In this document: positions 15,468 to 23,668 of the stretch, piece by piece
Layout of the letters: the number at the start of each line of letters is the position of its first letter
Position numbering within the stretch: position 1 is the first letter of the stretch
NCBI RefSeq assembly: GCF_007923255.1
Contig: NZ_VOHJ01000021.1
Span: 1 to 51,163, forward strand
Length of the DNA: 51,163 nucleotides
DNA from: Vulcaniibacterium thermophilum
GTDB lineage: Bacteria; Pseudomonadota; Gammaproteobacteria; Xanthomonadales; Xanthomonadaceae
Direction: 5' to 3'
The notes under the pieces: model-generated
What the model saw: only the letters and a program-made list of their open reading frames with translations
Databases searched by the model: none
Told to the model about the DNA's origin: nothing
Program-made: the position numbers and the translations under genes

Positions 15468-17408
15468 TCAGAGGATCGGCGCCAGGCCCGCGCCGAAGGC
15501 GGTGAAGATGCGCGTCAGCACGCTCTTCCAGCCCAGCGCCACCTCCGGGAAATCGCCGACCGGGCGGTGGCAGCGGCGGAAGTCGGGCTCCTCCGGCAAC
15601 GGCGGCGGCGGCGGGCAGTCCGGGCCGGGGACGAACTCGTAGCTGGTCGCATAGCGCGTCGGCCAGAAATCGAACACCGGCAGCGACTCGCCCACCTTGC
15701 CGAGCGAGTAGTCCAGCCCCGACAGCACCGGCGGCTTGTCGCGCCGCGCGATCACCCACGAGTTGGCCGGTGCGATGTCGCGCCGGATGCTGGCGGCCAG
15801 CGCGCGCGCGAACGCCGGATCCTCGATCACCACCGCGCTTTCGGTGTTGTACAGATCGCCGCGGGGATCGAAGTTGTGCGTGCCGACCACGCCGACGCGG
15901 CCGTCGATCACCAGCGACTTGGCGTGCATGCCGATGCGCACGCCGGCGCGCTTGAGCGGCACGCGCTCGTTGACCCCGCGCGAGCCGTAGCGGGTGGCGC
16001 GGTTCTCGCGTTCCAGCGGGGTGCGGTAGCGCGGCTCGGCGCCGTCGACCGGCACCCGGTAGCGCGCGCGGTACAGCACGCTGCTGCGGTCCGTGTTGAC
16101 GTACACCCTGGACGCGGGCGGCGGCCGCGGCCGGTCGGCGCCGGTGGCCGCCAGATCGATCGGCGCATCGCCCGGAAACGGCTTGTACTCGTAGATGGTG
16201 AAGCCGAAATCGCGCAGGTAGCGCCGTTTGTACTTGTACGACAGCGCGTAGACGATGAACGCGTCGGTCGCCGCCAGGCTGTTGGTGGAGACGATCACGC
16301 GCGGCCGCGGCGTCCGCTTGCGCATCTGCCGGAACATCCGCTGCGCGGGTTTGGAGAGCACCAGGTAGGGCGTCTGCAGCAGCACCTCGTGCCCGGCCGA
16401 TTCGATCAGCGCGCGCAGCTCGTCCGACGAGGAGCGCCGCACCTCGCCCTCGTGCTTGCGCGGGCTGTCGGCGATGTAGCGCACCGGGCCGACCGCGATC
16501 GCCGCCGCCGCCAGCCGCTGCCGCACAGTGTCCGCATCGGCGGCGTCGCGGCGCATCGCCTCGGCGCGTTCCGGCCAGGCGTAGGCGTGCGGCGGCAACG
16601 CCGGCACGCCCTGCCGCAGCAGGCGCCGACCGACGTCGGCGAGGCGCTGCACCGGCACGCTGCGGGCGTCGGTCCAGAAGCGTTCGAAGTCGGCCTCCAT
16701 CTCGGTCACCGCGGGGCCGGCCACCAGCAGGTCGCGATCGCGGAAGTTGTAGGTCGGGTTCCAGTCGTAGTAGTCGTCCTGGTAGTTGCGTCCGCCGGTG
16801 ATGCCGACCGCGCCGTCGATCAGCAGCAGCTTGGTGTGCATGCGCTGGTTGAGCGTGCGGAAGCAGCAGGCGGCGGCGACCACGTACTGCCAGTACGCGA
16901 TGCGCGCGCGGCCCAGCACCGGGTTGTACAGGCGCACCTCGAAGTTGGCGTGCGCCGCCGACAGCGCGGCGAGCGTCTCCACGCGCTCGAGCGCGGAGAG
17001 CTGGTCGATCAGCACGCGCACGCGCACGCCGCGGCGGGCGGCGGCGAGCAGTTCCTCGAGCACCAGCCGGCCGCTGTCGTCCTCGTCGAAGATGTAGGTC
17101 TGCAGGTCGATCGCGGTGGTGGCGCTGCGGATCAGGTTCACGCGCGCGAGCAGGGCGTCGGTGCCGCGGTCGAGGATCAACGCGTAATGCCGCGGCGCCT
17201 GCGGCTGCGATTCGGCGAACGCGCGCGCGGCCAGATCGCGCAGCGGCGATGGCTCGGCGCAGCGGCGCGGCTCGGCGCAGCTCAGCTCGCTCGGCCGCCG
17301 GGCGGCCACCACCGCATCGACCTCGCGCACCTGCTGCGGCGAAAGCGTCGCGCAGGCGGACAGCAGCAGCGCCAGCGCCGCCGCGGCGAGAGGGCGCCAC
17401 CGCGTCAC
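15468..17408 (-). CDS. phospholipase D-family lipoprotein (cardiolipin synthase-like)
   Basis: 646 residues from the GTG at 17408. The start gives a lipoprotein signal, LAAAALALLLSAC, with Cys19 as the lipidated residue. Two HKD motifs are present: MHTKLLLIDGAVGITGGRN in the first half and MHAKSLVIDGRVGVVGTHN in the second. This is the two-domain arrangement of phosphatidyltransferases and PLDs. Periplasmic-side anchoring is expected. The GTG overlaps the stop of the YceI gene by 4 bases, as YceI does with sixA. The gap after it (15236-15467) contains a palindrome GGCGCGGCCGCGCC near 15449 and no gene. Confidence 0.88.
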   Translation of the reverse strand: MTRWRPLAAAALALLLSACATLSPQQVREVDAVVAARRPSELSCAEPRRCAEPSPLRDLAARAFAESQPQAPRHYALILDRGTDALLARVNLIRSATTAIDLQTYIFDEDDSGRLVLEELLAAARRGVRVRVLIDQLSALERVETLAALSAAHANFEVRLYNPVLGRARIAYWQYVVAAACCFRTLNQRMHTKLLLIDGAVGITGGRNYQDDYYDWNPTYNFRDRDLLVAGPAVTEMEADFERFWTDARSVPVQRLADVGRRLLRQGVPALPPHAYAWPERAEAMRRDAADADTVRQRLAAAAIAVGPVRYIADSPRKHEGEVRRSSSDELRALIESAGHEVLLQTPYLVLSKPAQRMFRQMRKRTPRPRVIVSTNSLAATDAFIVYALSYKYKRRYLRDFGFTIYEYKPFPGDAPIDLAATGADRPRPPPASRVYVNTDRSSVLYRARYRVPVDGAEPRYRTPLERENRATRYGSRGVNERVPLKRAGVRIGMHAKSLVIDGRVGVVGTHNFDPRGDLYNTESAVVIEDPAFARALAASIRRDIAPANSWVIARRDKPPVLSGLDYSLGKVGESLPVFDFWPTRYATSYEFVPGPDCPPPPPLPEEPDFRRCHRPVGDFPEVALGWKSVLTRIFTAFGAGLAPIL

Positions 17409-17980
17409 GGCGCCTCCAGCACCCGCACGCGCAGGTCGAGGCGGACGCGGTCGCTCAGCACGAACGTCCAGCCGTCCATGCCGTAATGGGCGCGATGGAT
17501 CAGGCCGCGGCCGGTCAGGTCGCAGTCCAGGCCGGGGCGTTGGCAATGGCCGGGGTCGAGCATGAAGGTTTCGAAGCGGCGGCGGCCGCGCAGCGTCAGC
17601 ATGCCGCGCAGCGGGCCGCCGGTGTGCAACAGTTCGTGACTGAACGGTTCGGAGAGGAAATCGATCCGCGGCGAGCGGGCGGCGTCGAAGAACGCCTCGC
17701 CGCGCGCCAGCGCGCTCCAGCGCCGCGAATCCTCCACCGTCACCGCCCCCGCGTCCAGCGCGATGCGCACCTGCAGGCGGCCGTCCGGCAGCGTCAGCAC
17801 CTCGCCGGCGTGGCGCGGGAACGCGCCGAGGATGCGCTGGCCCCAGCGGGTGCGCAGTTCGAAGCCGAAACGGGTGTGGGCGGGATCGAACCGGCGCGCG
17901 GGCGGAGTCTCCTGCGCGGAGGCGGCGAGCACCGCCAGAGCCAGCAACGTCGCAAGCCGGCGCGCGCGCGTCGCCGTCAC
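17405..17980 (-). CDS. YceI-family lipocalin-like periplasmic protein
   Basis: 191 residues from the GTG at 17980. The N-terminus ARRLATLLALAVLAASAQE is a Sec signal peptide. YceI traits follow: FDPAHTRFGFELRTRWGQ, FPRHAGEV, FDAARSPRIDFLSEPF, LRGMLTLRGRRR and the closing RVRLDLRVRVLEA. The fold binds polyprenoid-like lipids in known members. Its GTG overlaps the sixA stop and its stop overlaps the PLD start (GTGA both times), so translation of the three is probably coupled. Confidence 0.88.
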   Translation of the reverse strand: MTATRARRLATLLALAVLAASAQETPPARRFDPAHTRFGFELRTRWGQRILGAFPRHAGEVLTLPDGRLQVRIALDAGAVTVEDSRRWSALARGEAFFDAARSPRIDFLSEPFSHELLHTGGPLRGMLTLRGRRRFETFMLDPGHCQRPGLDCDLTGRGLIHRAHYGMDGWTFVLSDRVRLDLRVRVLEAP

Positions 17981-18453
17981 GGCCACCAGAATGCGGTCAG
18001 CTTCGCCACGCCCGGTTCGAGCGGGCCGTCCGCGGGCATCTCCAGAACCGCCACGCCGCCGGGCGGCATGCCGCGGTACTCGCTCGACTGGCCGCTGTGC
18101 AGCAGCGCCACCAGCCGCTCCAGCCCCGGATTGTGGCCGACGATCATCAGCCGGCCGGCTTCCCCGTGCTGGCCGGCGAGGTCGATCAGCGCGCCCGGGG
18201 TGGCTTCGTAGATCGACGGTTCGATGCGCTGGTCGACGTAACCGATCACGTGCAGCACCGCCTCCAGCGTCTCGCGCGTGCGCCGCGCGGGCGAACACAG
18301 GACGCAGTCGGGCACCAGCCGCCGCTCGGCGAGCCAGCGGCCCGCCGCTTCCGCCTCGGCCAGCCCCTGCGCCGACAGCGCGCGGTCCAGATCGGCCTGG
18401 CCGTAGGACGCGGCGTCGGCATGGGCGTGGCGCAGCAGGATCAGTTCGCGCAT
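17977..18453 (-). CDS. sixA: phosphohistidine phosphatase SixA
   Basis: 158 residues from the ATG at 18453. The branch-2 histidine-phosphatase signature LILLRHAHAD puts the catalytic His at position 9; a second His occurs in LMIVGHNPGLERL. SixA removes phosphate from histidine of phosphotransfer proteins (ArcB HPt or PTS-Ntr NPr in E. coli). No ribosome site is seen: the start abuts a GATTCCC-like tract (coding strand ATTCCCGCAATCGCGAATCC). It heads an overlapping operon with yceI and the PLD gene. Confidence 0.9.
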   Translation of the reverse strand: MRELILLRHAHADAASYGQADLDRALSAQGLAEAEAAGRWLAERRLVPDCVLCSPARRTRETLEAVLHVIGYVDQRIEPSIYEATPGALIDLAGQHGEAGRLMIVGHNPGLERLVALLHSGQSSEYRGMPPGGVAVLEMPADGPLEPGVAKLTAFWWP

Positions 18454-18614
18454 TGGGCTGGATTCGCGATTGCGGGAATGGGGGGTCGGAGCTTCGGCGA
18501 AGCGTGCGCGCACATCCTACGCGGGAGTCGTGCCGCGCCGCTGTCGAGACGCGCCGCGGGCGGCGGAATCGACGCCTTGCGAATTCCGAATGTTCGATCC
18601 CGAACCCCGTCGCT

Positions 18615-19244
18615 TCACCTGCGCACCCACTTCAGCAGCGGCTGCCAGTCGGCCTGGTGTTCGCGGATCTGCTGGGAGTGGTAATCGAACATGCTCTTGC
18701 CGAGTGCGGTGAGCATCACGTAGGCCTGGCTGTCGCGCAGTTGCGCGGCCAGCGGATACGGCCATCGGGCAAGCAGGTCGAGCGCCTGCTGCGACGCCTG
18801 CGTCCACGGCCTGAGCCGGTTCGCCACCAGGCCCACGCGCAGCTCCCCGCGCCGCACGCGCGGGTGGCGGGCGAGCGAATCGAGGAACGGCACCGTGGCC
18901 TCGATGTCGAGCATCGACGGCTGCACCGGCACCAGCGCGACGTCGGCGATCTCCAGGAACGCGTCGAGGTCCTCGGCCATCGCGCCGGCCGCGGCGTCGA
19001 TCACGACCCGCTGGGTGTCCTCCGGCAGCATGCGCCGCCACGCCTTGCGGCGGGTGCCGTCGAGCGGCAGCACCGCGCTCTCCAGCCCCGCGCGCCGCTG
19101 CGCCCAGCGCGTCGCCGAGCCCTGCGGATCGGCGTCCACCAGCGCCGTGCGCAGTCCATCCAGCGCCGCCTGCGCGGCGAGATGGGTGGCGATCGTGGTC
19201 TTGCCGACGCCGCCCTTGGAACTGGCCACCAGCATCGTCCTCAT
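18615..19244 (-). CDS. orphan ParA/MinD-like ATPase
   Basis: 209 residues from the ATG at 19244 (GAGGGG upstream); a GTG two codons earlier and an ATG three codons later are alternatives. Deviant Walker A SSKGGVGKTTIATHLAAQ at the N-terminus, ALVDADPQGSATRW switch region, then VVIDAAAG (Walker B with Ala where many have P) and VPVQPSMLDIEA. The size and lack of an N-terminal HTH fit small chromosomal ParA-like proteins that position a cargo. There is no parB partner beside it, so it is not a standard partition locus. Confidence 0.87.
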   Translation of the reverse strand: MRTMLVASSKGGVGKTTIATHLAAQAALDGLRTALVDADPQGSATRWAQRRAGLESAVLPLDGTRRKAWRRMLPEDTQRVVIDAAAGAMAEDLDAFLEIADVALVPVQPSMLDIEATVPFLDSLARHPRVRRGELRVGLVANRLRPWTQASQQALDLLARWPYPLAAQLRDSQAYVMLTALGKSMFDYHSQQIREHQADWQPLLKWVRR

Positions 19245-19299
19245 CCGCACGCCCCTCGGATCGACCCACGGCCGAGCCTACACCCGGCACGCGGACGGG

Positions 19300-20439
19300 T
19301 CACCCGGGCGGGTCGCGGCCGGTCAGCACCCGCGCGCGTTCGTGCGGGTTGCGCGGCAACCAGCCCGGCGGGGGCGCAAGCGGAATGCGGTGATGGCGCA
19401 GCACCGCGAGCATCGCGGTCCACTCGCCCTCGCGCTGCGCCCGCAGCGCCCAGGCCGGGCCGAGCAGGCGCGGCATGGGCTGGTCGCGCACCCACAGGAA
19501 CCGCCGGTAGCGTTCACGCCAGCCGGGGCCCTCGGGCCGGTCGGCGGTGGCGCGGACGGCCATTCCGTAGCCCAGATTGCGCGCCAGCAGGCTCGAGGCG
19601 CGCACCAACCGTTCGGCCAGGGCCAGGCACACGGCCCGATCGGGCGGCGGATAGCCGGGCCGGGCCCGGCAGGCCGACGCCGCAACCTGGAGTCCGGGCA
19701 CCGGATGAGCGGAGGCGACGGCGCTGGCATGCGTCAGGTGCAGCAGGGCGTCATCGACCGGCGCCTGCCACAGCGCAGCCAGCGCGCGTCGGCTTTCGGC
19801 ATCGGGCGGCGGGGTCGGGGCTTGCTCCAGTGCCGCGTAGGCGGCGCGGAACGTCTGTTCCAGGTAGAGCTCGTGCCTGCTGGCGCGCGTGGCCTCGGCG
19901 AGAGCCAGACGGGCGAGGTGCCGGTTGCCGCCGCGCTGTGCCGCATCGGCGAGTCCCAACCACGCCGCAGCGTTGTCGGGATCCGGGGCTACCCACGCTT
20001 CCGCCGCGGCCAGGCAGGCGGGCGTGCCGTCGAAGCAGTGGCCCGAATGCAGCGCATTGGCGAACGCGTCGTCGTCCGGCGCCCGACGCGCGGCTTCGGC
20101 CAGCGCCCGGCGCTGGACATCGGCGACCGTGGGGTCGTCGGGTCGCGCCAGCGGCAGCAGCAGGGCGTAAGCGATCAGCGCATCGGCATCGCGTCGGCGG
20201 CGCAGCGTGCGCAGGTGGGTGTCGAGGGGCCAGTCGGCGACTGCATCCCCGCGCAGGGTTGCCGCGCGTGCGAGGGGGTGCAAGGCCGGTGCCGGCGCCG
20301 GCGCCGCTGCGGCGGGGCGGGCGGTGGCCTCCGGCGCGCGGCGCGTGAGCCACGCCCGTCCGAGACCGACCGTCCCGGCCACGGCCAGTGCTGCGAGCGC
20401 GAGCACGCACAGGGGGGTGGTGATCCGACGATGGCTCAT
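19300..20439 (-). CDS. membrane-anchored TPR-like protein, paralog B
   Basis: 379 residues; the ATG at 20439 overlaps the stop of paralog A (ATGA). A single N-terminal hydrophobic segment (LCVLALAALAVAGTVGL) anchors it, with the rest predicted periplasmic. The body has helical TPR-like pieces such as CLAAAEAWVAPDPDNAAAWL and GLADAAQRGGNRHLARLAL. The C-terminus ends PPPGWLPRNPHERARVLTG, a motif shared with paralog A. I do not recognise the family. The pair could be immunity or envelope proteins because of the nearby effector module; this rests on position only. Confidence 0.75.
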   Translation of the reverse strand: MSHRRITTPLCVLALAALAVAGTVGLGRAWLTRRAPEATARPAAAAPAPAPALHPLARAATLRGDAVADWPLDTHLRTLRRRRDADALIAYALLLPLARPDDPTVADVQRRALAEAARRAPDDDAFANALHSGHCFDGTPACLAAAEAWVAPDPDNAAAWLGLADAAQRGGNRHLARLALAEATRASRHELYLEQTFRAAYAALEQAPTPPPDAESRRALAALWQAPVDDALLHLTHASAVASAHPVPGLQVAASACRARPGYPPPDRAVCLALAERLVRASSLLARNLGYGMAVRATADRPEGPGWRERYRRFLWVRDQPMPRLLGPAWALRAQREGEWTAMLAVLRHHRIPLAPPPGWLPRNPHERARVLTGRDPPG

Positions 20440-21620
20440 GGCGGCACCTGCCCCAGCACCAGCGCGCGTTCGTGCGAAAGGCTCGGCAGCCAGCCCGGAG
20501 GTGGGCGGTCGGAGAGGCCCTGCGCGCGCACGAAACGGCGCGTGCCTTCCAGCGACCCGAAGCGGGCGATCGTCGCCGTGAGATCGGCACGCAGGAAGAA
20601 GCGTGTGCGCGTCAGGTAGACCAGCCACAGGGTCTCGCGCAGCGGCTCGCGCCAGAGCCGGTGTTCGGGCGTGCCGGCGGTGTGCCGGCACAGGAACAGC
20701 AGCGCGGCCTGACGTTCGACCAGCACGGTGCTGCGCGCCTGCAGTGCGTACGCGCGCAGGCAGAGATCGCGGCGCACGGCCGCACGCATCGCCGTCGGGT
20801 CGCACAGCACGCCCCAGGCGCTGCCGCGCTGCAGGCCGGACCACCGGGGACCGGCGGTGCTCGCCAGCAGTCCGCGTTGGGTGGCGGCGTCCGGTGCCGG
20901 CAGGTCGGGGAGCATCCGTGCCAGAGCCCGGTGCAGCGCCGGGCTGGGCGGTGGCAAGGCGACCGGTTCCAGCGCGCGCCACGCGGCCTGCATGGCCGCC
21001 TCGCCGCGGGCGACATGGTGCGGCGCCAGCACCGCGCGTTGCAGCCGTTCCAGCGCCTGCGCGCGATCGTCCAGGCTCGCTGCGATGCCGGCGGCCAGCA
21101 GCCAGGCGGCGGCGTTGTCGCCGTCGACCCGCAGCAGGCGCGCCACCGCGCGCGGGCATTCGGCCGGCCGGCAAACGACGGCCTCCATCCAGGCGACCAG
21201 CGGATCGCCGGGTGCGCGTTCGGCGGCCTCGCGCAGCGCAGCGCGGGTGTCGGCATCGACATGCGGCCACGGGCCGCGCTCCAGCAGCGGGGTGAGCAAC
21301 GCGCGCTCGAGCGCGGCCTCGGCATCGCCGCGGGCGGCCAACGCGGCCAGCCGCGCCCGCAGCGCACGATGGTACGCCGCGCGCATCGCGTGTTGTTCCG
21401 TCTCCAGCGTCTGCGTTTCGGCCGACGGCAGCGGAGCGCGCCCGTCGCCCGGCGCGGAGGGTCGGGCGGGAGCGGGCGGGGGCATCGCCGTGTCCGCCGC
21501 GTCGGCGGCAGGCGCGCCGACGGCGCGTGGCGGCGCATCGTCCTCGCGCATCGCCACCGCCGTGGCGACCGCGACCGCCAGCGCGATCGCAATCCAGACT
21601 CCGCATCGCCGTCCCGGCAT
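20436..21620 (-). CDS. membrane-anchored TPR-like protein, paralog A
   Basis: 394 residues from the ATG at 21620, which follows GGAGGGGGCGTCG. Residues about 8-25 (VWIAIALAVAVATAVAM) form a signal anchor, then a Pro/Ala linker and a helical domain with two Cys (VVCRPAECPRAVARLLRV) and DGDNAAAWLLAAGIAASLDD. The C-terminus PPPGWLPSLSHERALVLGQ matches the end of paralog B. It is translationally coupled to paralog B. Function unknown; a 30-bp remnant of a third family member lies at 21931-21960. Confidence 0.75.
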   Translation of the reverse strand: MPGRRCGVWIAIALAVAVATAVAMREDDAPPRAVGAPAADAADTAMPPPAPARPSAPGDGRAPLPSAETQTLETEQHAMRAAYHRALRARLAALAARGDAEAALERALLTPLLERGPWPHVDADTRAALREAAERAPGDPLVAWMEAVVCRPAECPRAVARLLRVDGDNAAAWLLAAGIAASLDDRAQALERLQRAVLAPHHVARGEAAMQAAWRALEPVALPPPSPALHRALARMLPDLPAPDAATQRGLLASTAGPRWSGLQRGSAWGVLCDPTAMRAAVRRDLCLRAYALQARSTVLVERQAALLFLCRHTAGTPEHRLWREPLRETLWLVYLTRTRFFLRADLTATIARFGSLEGTRRFVRAQGLSDRPPPGWLPSLSHERALVLGQVPP

Positions 21621-21648
21621 CGACGCCCCCTCCCCGTGTCCGCGCACG

Positions 21649-21931
21649 CTACCCGACCGGCGCGCGCGCCCACAACGGCAGGGCGAGCAGGCCGAGCAGC
21701 AGGCCGCAGCCGACCAGCGCCGCGGCCAGCCGCGGGGCCAGGCCGTGGGCGATCGTCAGCGCGCCGGCGGTGACCATCGACGGCATCGCCGCTTCCAGCA
21801 CCACCGTGCGCGCCACGTCGCCGGACAGGCCGAGCGTCAGCATCGCCAGCGGCAGCGCACATCGGAGAGCTGGCGCAGGCCGTGGGCAATCCATGGCAGC
21901 GGCGTGCCCGGCATCATCGTGAGCCCGGCCA
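21649..21931 (-). pseudogene. 3' fragment of an AEC-family transporter gene
   Basis: Only the C-terminal end of an auxin-efflux-carrier-type permease is left. VAGLTMMPGTPLPWIAHGLR and QLSD read in one frame (about 21863-21931), then PLAMLTLGLSGDVARTVVLE and GLLLGLLALPLWARAPVG in another down to the TAG at 21649. The frame break near 21860 and the missing 5' four-fifths show it is dead. It joins abruptly to a fragment of a paralog A/B-type gene. Confidence 0.75.
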
Positions 21932-21960
21932 CAGCGCCCAGGCCGGGCCGAGCAGACGCG
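21931..21960 (-). pseudogene. 30-bp remnant of a third paralog A/B-type gene
   Basis: This stretch matches 19443-19472 of paralog B at 29 of 30 bases and encodes PRLLGPAWAL on the minus strand. It is fused to the transporter fragment at about 21931 and lies just past the effector stop at 21975. It marks a deletion endpoint. Confidence 0.7.
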
Positions 21961-21974
21961 GCGCCGCGCAAGAC

Positions 21975-22958
21975 TCAGCCGGGCGTGAGCGCCATGCGCG
22001 GCGCAGCGAAGGTGGGCGTGATCTCCGGCGTGCGGTCGGGGACCGGTGCCGGCGCCGCGTGCCGCATCGCCTGCAAGCGGGCCACCGAGGTATCCACCGG
22101 CACGGCCACCGCCTCGTCGGTCCGCATCCACGCGCGCAGATGGCCAGGATGCTGCGGGTCGCCCTGCACCGCGAACACCCGCTCGCCGGCCCGCGCGTCC
22201 GCGGTCGCGGCACTCAGCAGGACCGCATCCACCTGCCGCAGGCCGTGCTGCGCCGCCAGCACCGCGACGCTTGCGGCCAGCCGGGCGCTGGCTGCGTCGG
22301 AGATGCGCCCCCGCTCGGCATCGAGGCGCTGCACGCCCTGCACGCAATCGCGGCACAACGGACGGTAGGGCGCTGGCACCGCATCGCTGAGCAGCCAATG
22401 GAACGGGTTCGCCGTGCGCGGGATCTCGCGCTGCACTTCGCGGTTCAGCCGGCTGTGCGGGAACGGAGCGGGAATGGAGCGGATGGCTTCGACGTTGTCC
22501 ACGGGCTTGAGCGCGCCGTCGAAATCCAGGCTCGGCCGGCCGGTCGGATCGGCGATCCAGCCGGTGCCGTGCGCGCCCAGACGGAAGCGCGGATGCAGGC
22601 CGCCGGCGTGCAGCACCGCCCAGGCGAAATCGACGCAGCTGTTGTGCAGCAGGCCGTAGCTGCGGAACCGAGCCTCCTCGCCGTCCAGGGCGCGCCGGCC
22701 GAACGACCTCATCGCCGCGTACTGTTCGGCCGTGATCTCGATCGTGCGCTCGTAGAACGAGCTGGAATAGTCATTGACGTCGCTTTTGCTGACTCTTGCC
22801 TGGCCGATAGGTTTGCCATTGATAGGCGCCATTCCAAGGCTGATTTCGCTGCTGCCGTCGCCGAGCACGACGTACATGTGGCCCGGAAGCGAGCGTTTGC
22901 CGTCTTTCAGCAACGTGCCGGGAGCGGCGATGTGAATAGTGACGGTGTATCGGTCCAT
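21975..22958 (-). CDS. candidate type IV secretion effector (XVIPCD-like tail, cysteine-hydrolase-like head)
   Basis: 327 residues. The N-terminal domain has GHMYVVLGDG (His27) and, about 80 residues later, LLHNSCVDFAWAVL (Cys108). A His-before-Cys order resembles permuted NlpC/P60 or LRAT-type hydrolases; the assignment is tentative. The C-terminal 100 residues match the XVIPCD export signal of Xanthomonadales T4SS effectors: ARLAASVAVLAAQHGL, QVDAVLLS, then VFAVQGDPQHPGHLRAW and VPVDTSVARLQAM. It starts 7 bp after a lipoprotein gene, the usual immunity-effector order. The start region is AT-richer than its neighbours, hinting at transfer. No T4SS genes are in the window. Confidence 0.75.
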   Translation of the reverse strand: MDRYTVTIHIAAPGTLLKDGKRSLPGHMYVVLGDGSSEISLGMAPINGKPIGQARVSKSDVNDYSSSFYERTIEITAEQYAAMRSFGRRALDGEEARFRSYGLLHNSCVDFAWAVLHAGGLHPRFRLGAHGTGWIADPTGRPSLDFDGALKPVDNVEAIRSIPAPFPHSRLNREVQREIPRTANPFHWLLSDAVPAPYRPLCRDCVQGVQRLDAERGRISDAASARLAASVAVLAAQHGLRQVDAVLLSAATADARAGERVFAVQGDPQHPGHLRAWMRTDEAVAVPVDTSVARLQAMRHAAPAPVPDRTPEITPTFAAPRMALTPG

Positions 22959-22965
22959 GATGGTC

Positions 22966-23562
22966 TTACTTCGCGGGCAATGGGTGCGAGACGAACAGTT
23001 CGACCGGCCAGCCCGTCGCCGGCGCGCGCCCCCGATCCAGCAGGGTCGCCTCCAGTCGGTACAGGCCTGCGGCAGGCATGACCAATCGACTGTAGCTGGT
23101 CAAGTAGGAGTAAGCCGGATCGGCGGACAGTCCCTTGGCTTGAAACGCAACTTCGTCCACAGATACCTCGTGGGCACCCACCGTCACCCCGTTCTCCAGC
23201 GGGACGGTGCGCCAGTCGCGAATGGCGGGCACGAACACATCCTGCGTCAGCCGCACCGGCTGCCAACCCTGCGGCGTGCGCCGCCACAGCCGCAGCCGCA
23301 GCCGGATCGAGTCGAAACGCGCTTCCGCCTCATCGGCCGAGGCGTCGACGTCGCCGGGGGGATCCGGCGCACGCAGTCCGATCAGCAGTGGAGCACCGTA
23401 ATCGCGGCGCAGGGGCTCGATGCGGAACTGCACCACCGCGGTATGACCCACCCGCAGCGGAAATGGGCGCACCACCGGCAAGGCCTCGCCCTCGGGCGGG
23501 CGACGGCAACCGGCCGCGAGCAGCGCGACCGAGACCAGGAGCATCCCCAATCCGCGTTTCAT
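22966..23562 (-). CDS. lipoprotein, probable immunity protein of the effector
   Basis: 198 residues from the ATG at 23562 (AGGGAAGCC upstream). LGMLLVSVALLAAGC is a lipoprotein signal with Cys19; the residue after it is Arg, so outer-membrane sorting is allowed. The mature part looks beta-rich: RVGHTAVVQFRIEPL, FDSIRLRLRLWRR, YRLEATLLDRG and WPVELFVSHPLPAK. I recognise no named family. In Xanthomonas T4SS loci the immunity protein is typically a periplasmic lipoprotein encoded directly upstream of its effector, which is exactly this arrangement (7-bp gap). The function is therefore inferred from context. Confidence 0.7.
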   Translation of the reverse strand: MKRGLGMLLVSVALLAAGCRRPPEGEALPVVRPFPLRVGHTAVVQFRIEPLRRDYGAPLLIGLRAPDPPGDVDASADEAEARFDSIRLRLRLWRRTPQGWQPVRLTQDVFVPAIRDWRTVPLENGVTVGAHEVSVDEVAFQAKGLSADPAYSYLTSYSRLVMPAAGLYRLEATLLDRGRAPATGWPVELFVSHPLPAK

Positions 23563-23668
23563 GGCTTCCCTGCTCCGTGATCCCGAGTTCCGATGCGCCC
23601 GTATCCTGCCAGAAGCCCGACGCCCGCGCGGATCGCCGGCAGCGCCGTTGCAGGAGGGGTCCGGCTGC

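Noticed and set aside
15314-15505. 63-codon + strand frame beside the small-protein pair
   Set aside because: Arg/Pro/Gly-rich, no ribosome site, no repeat of the FGFGYG motif; it overlaps the PLD gene end.
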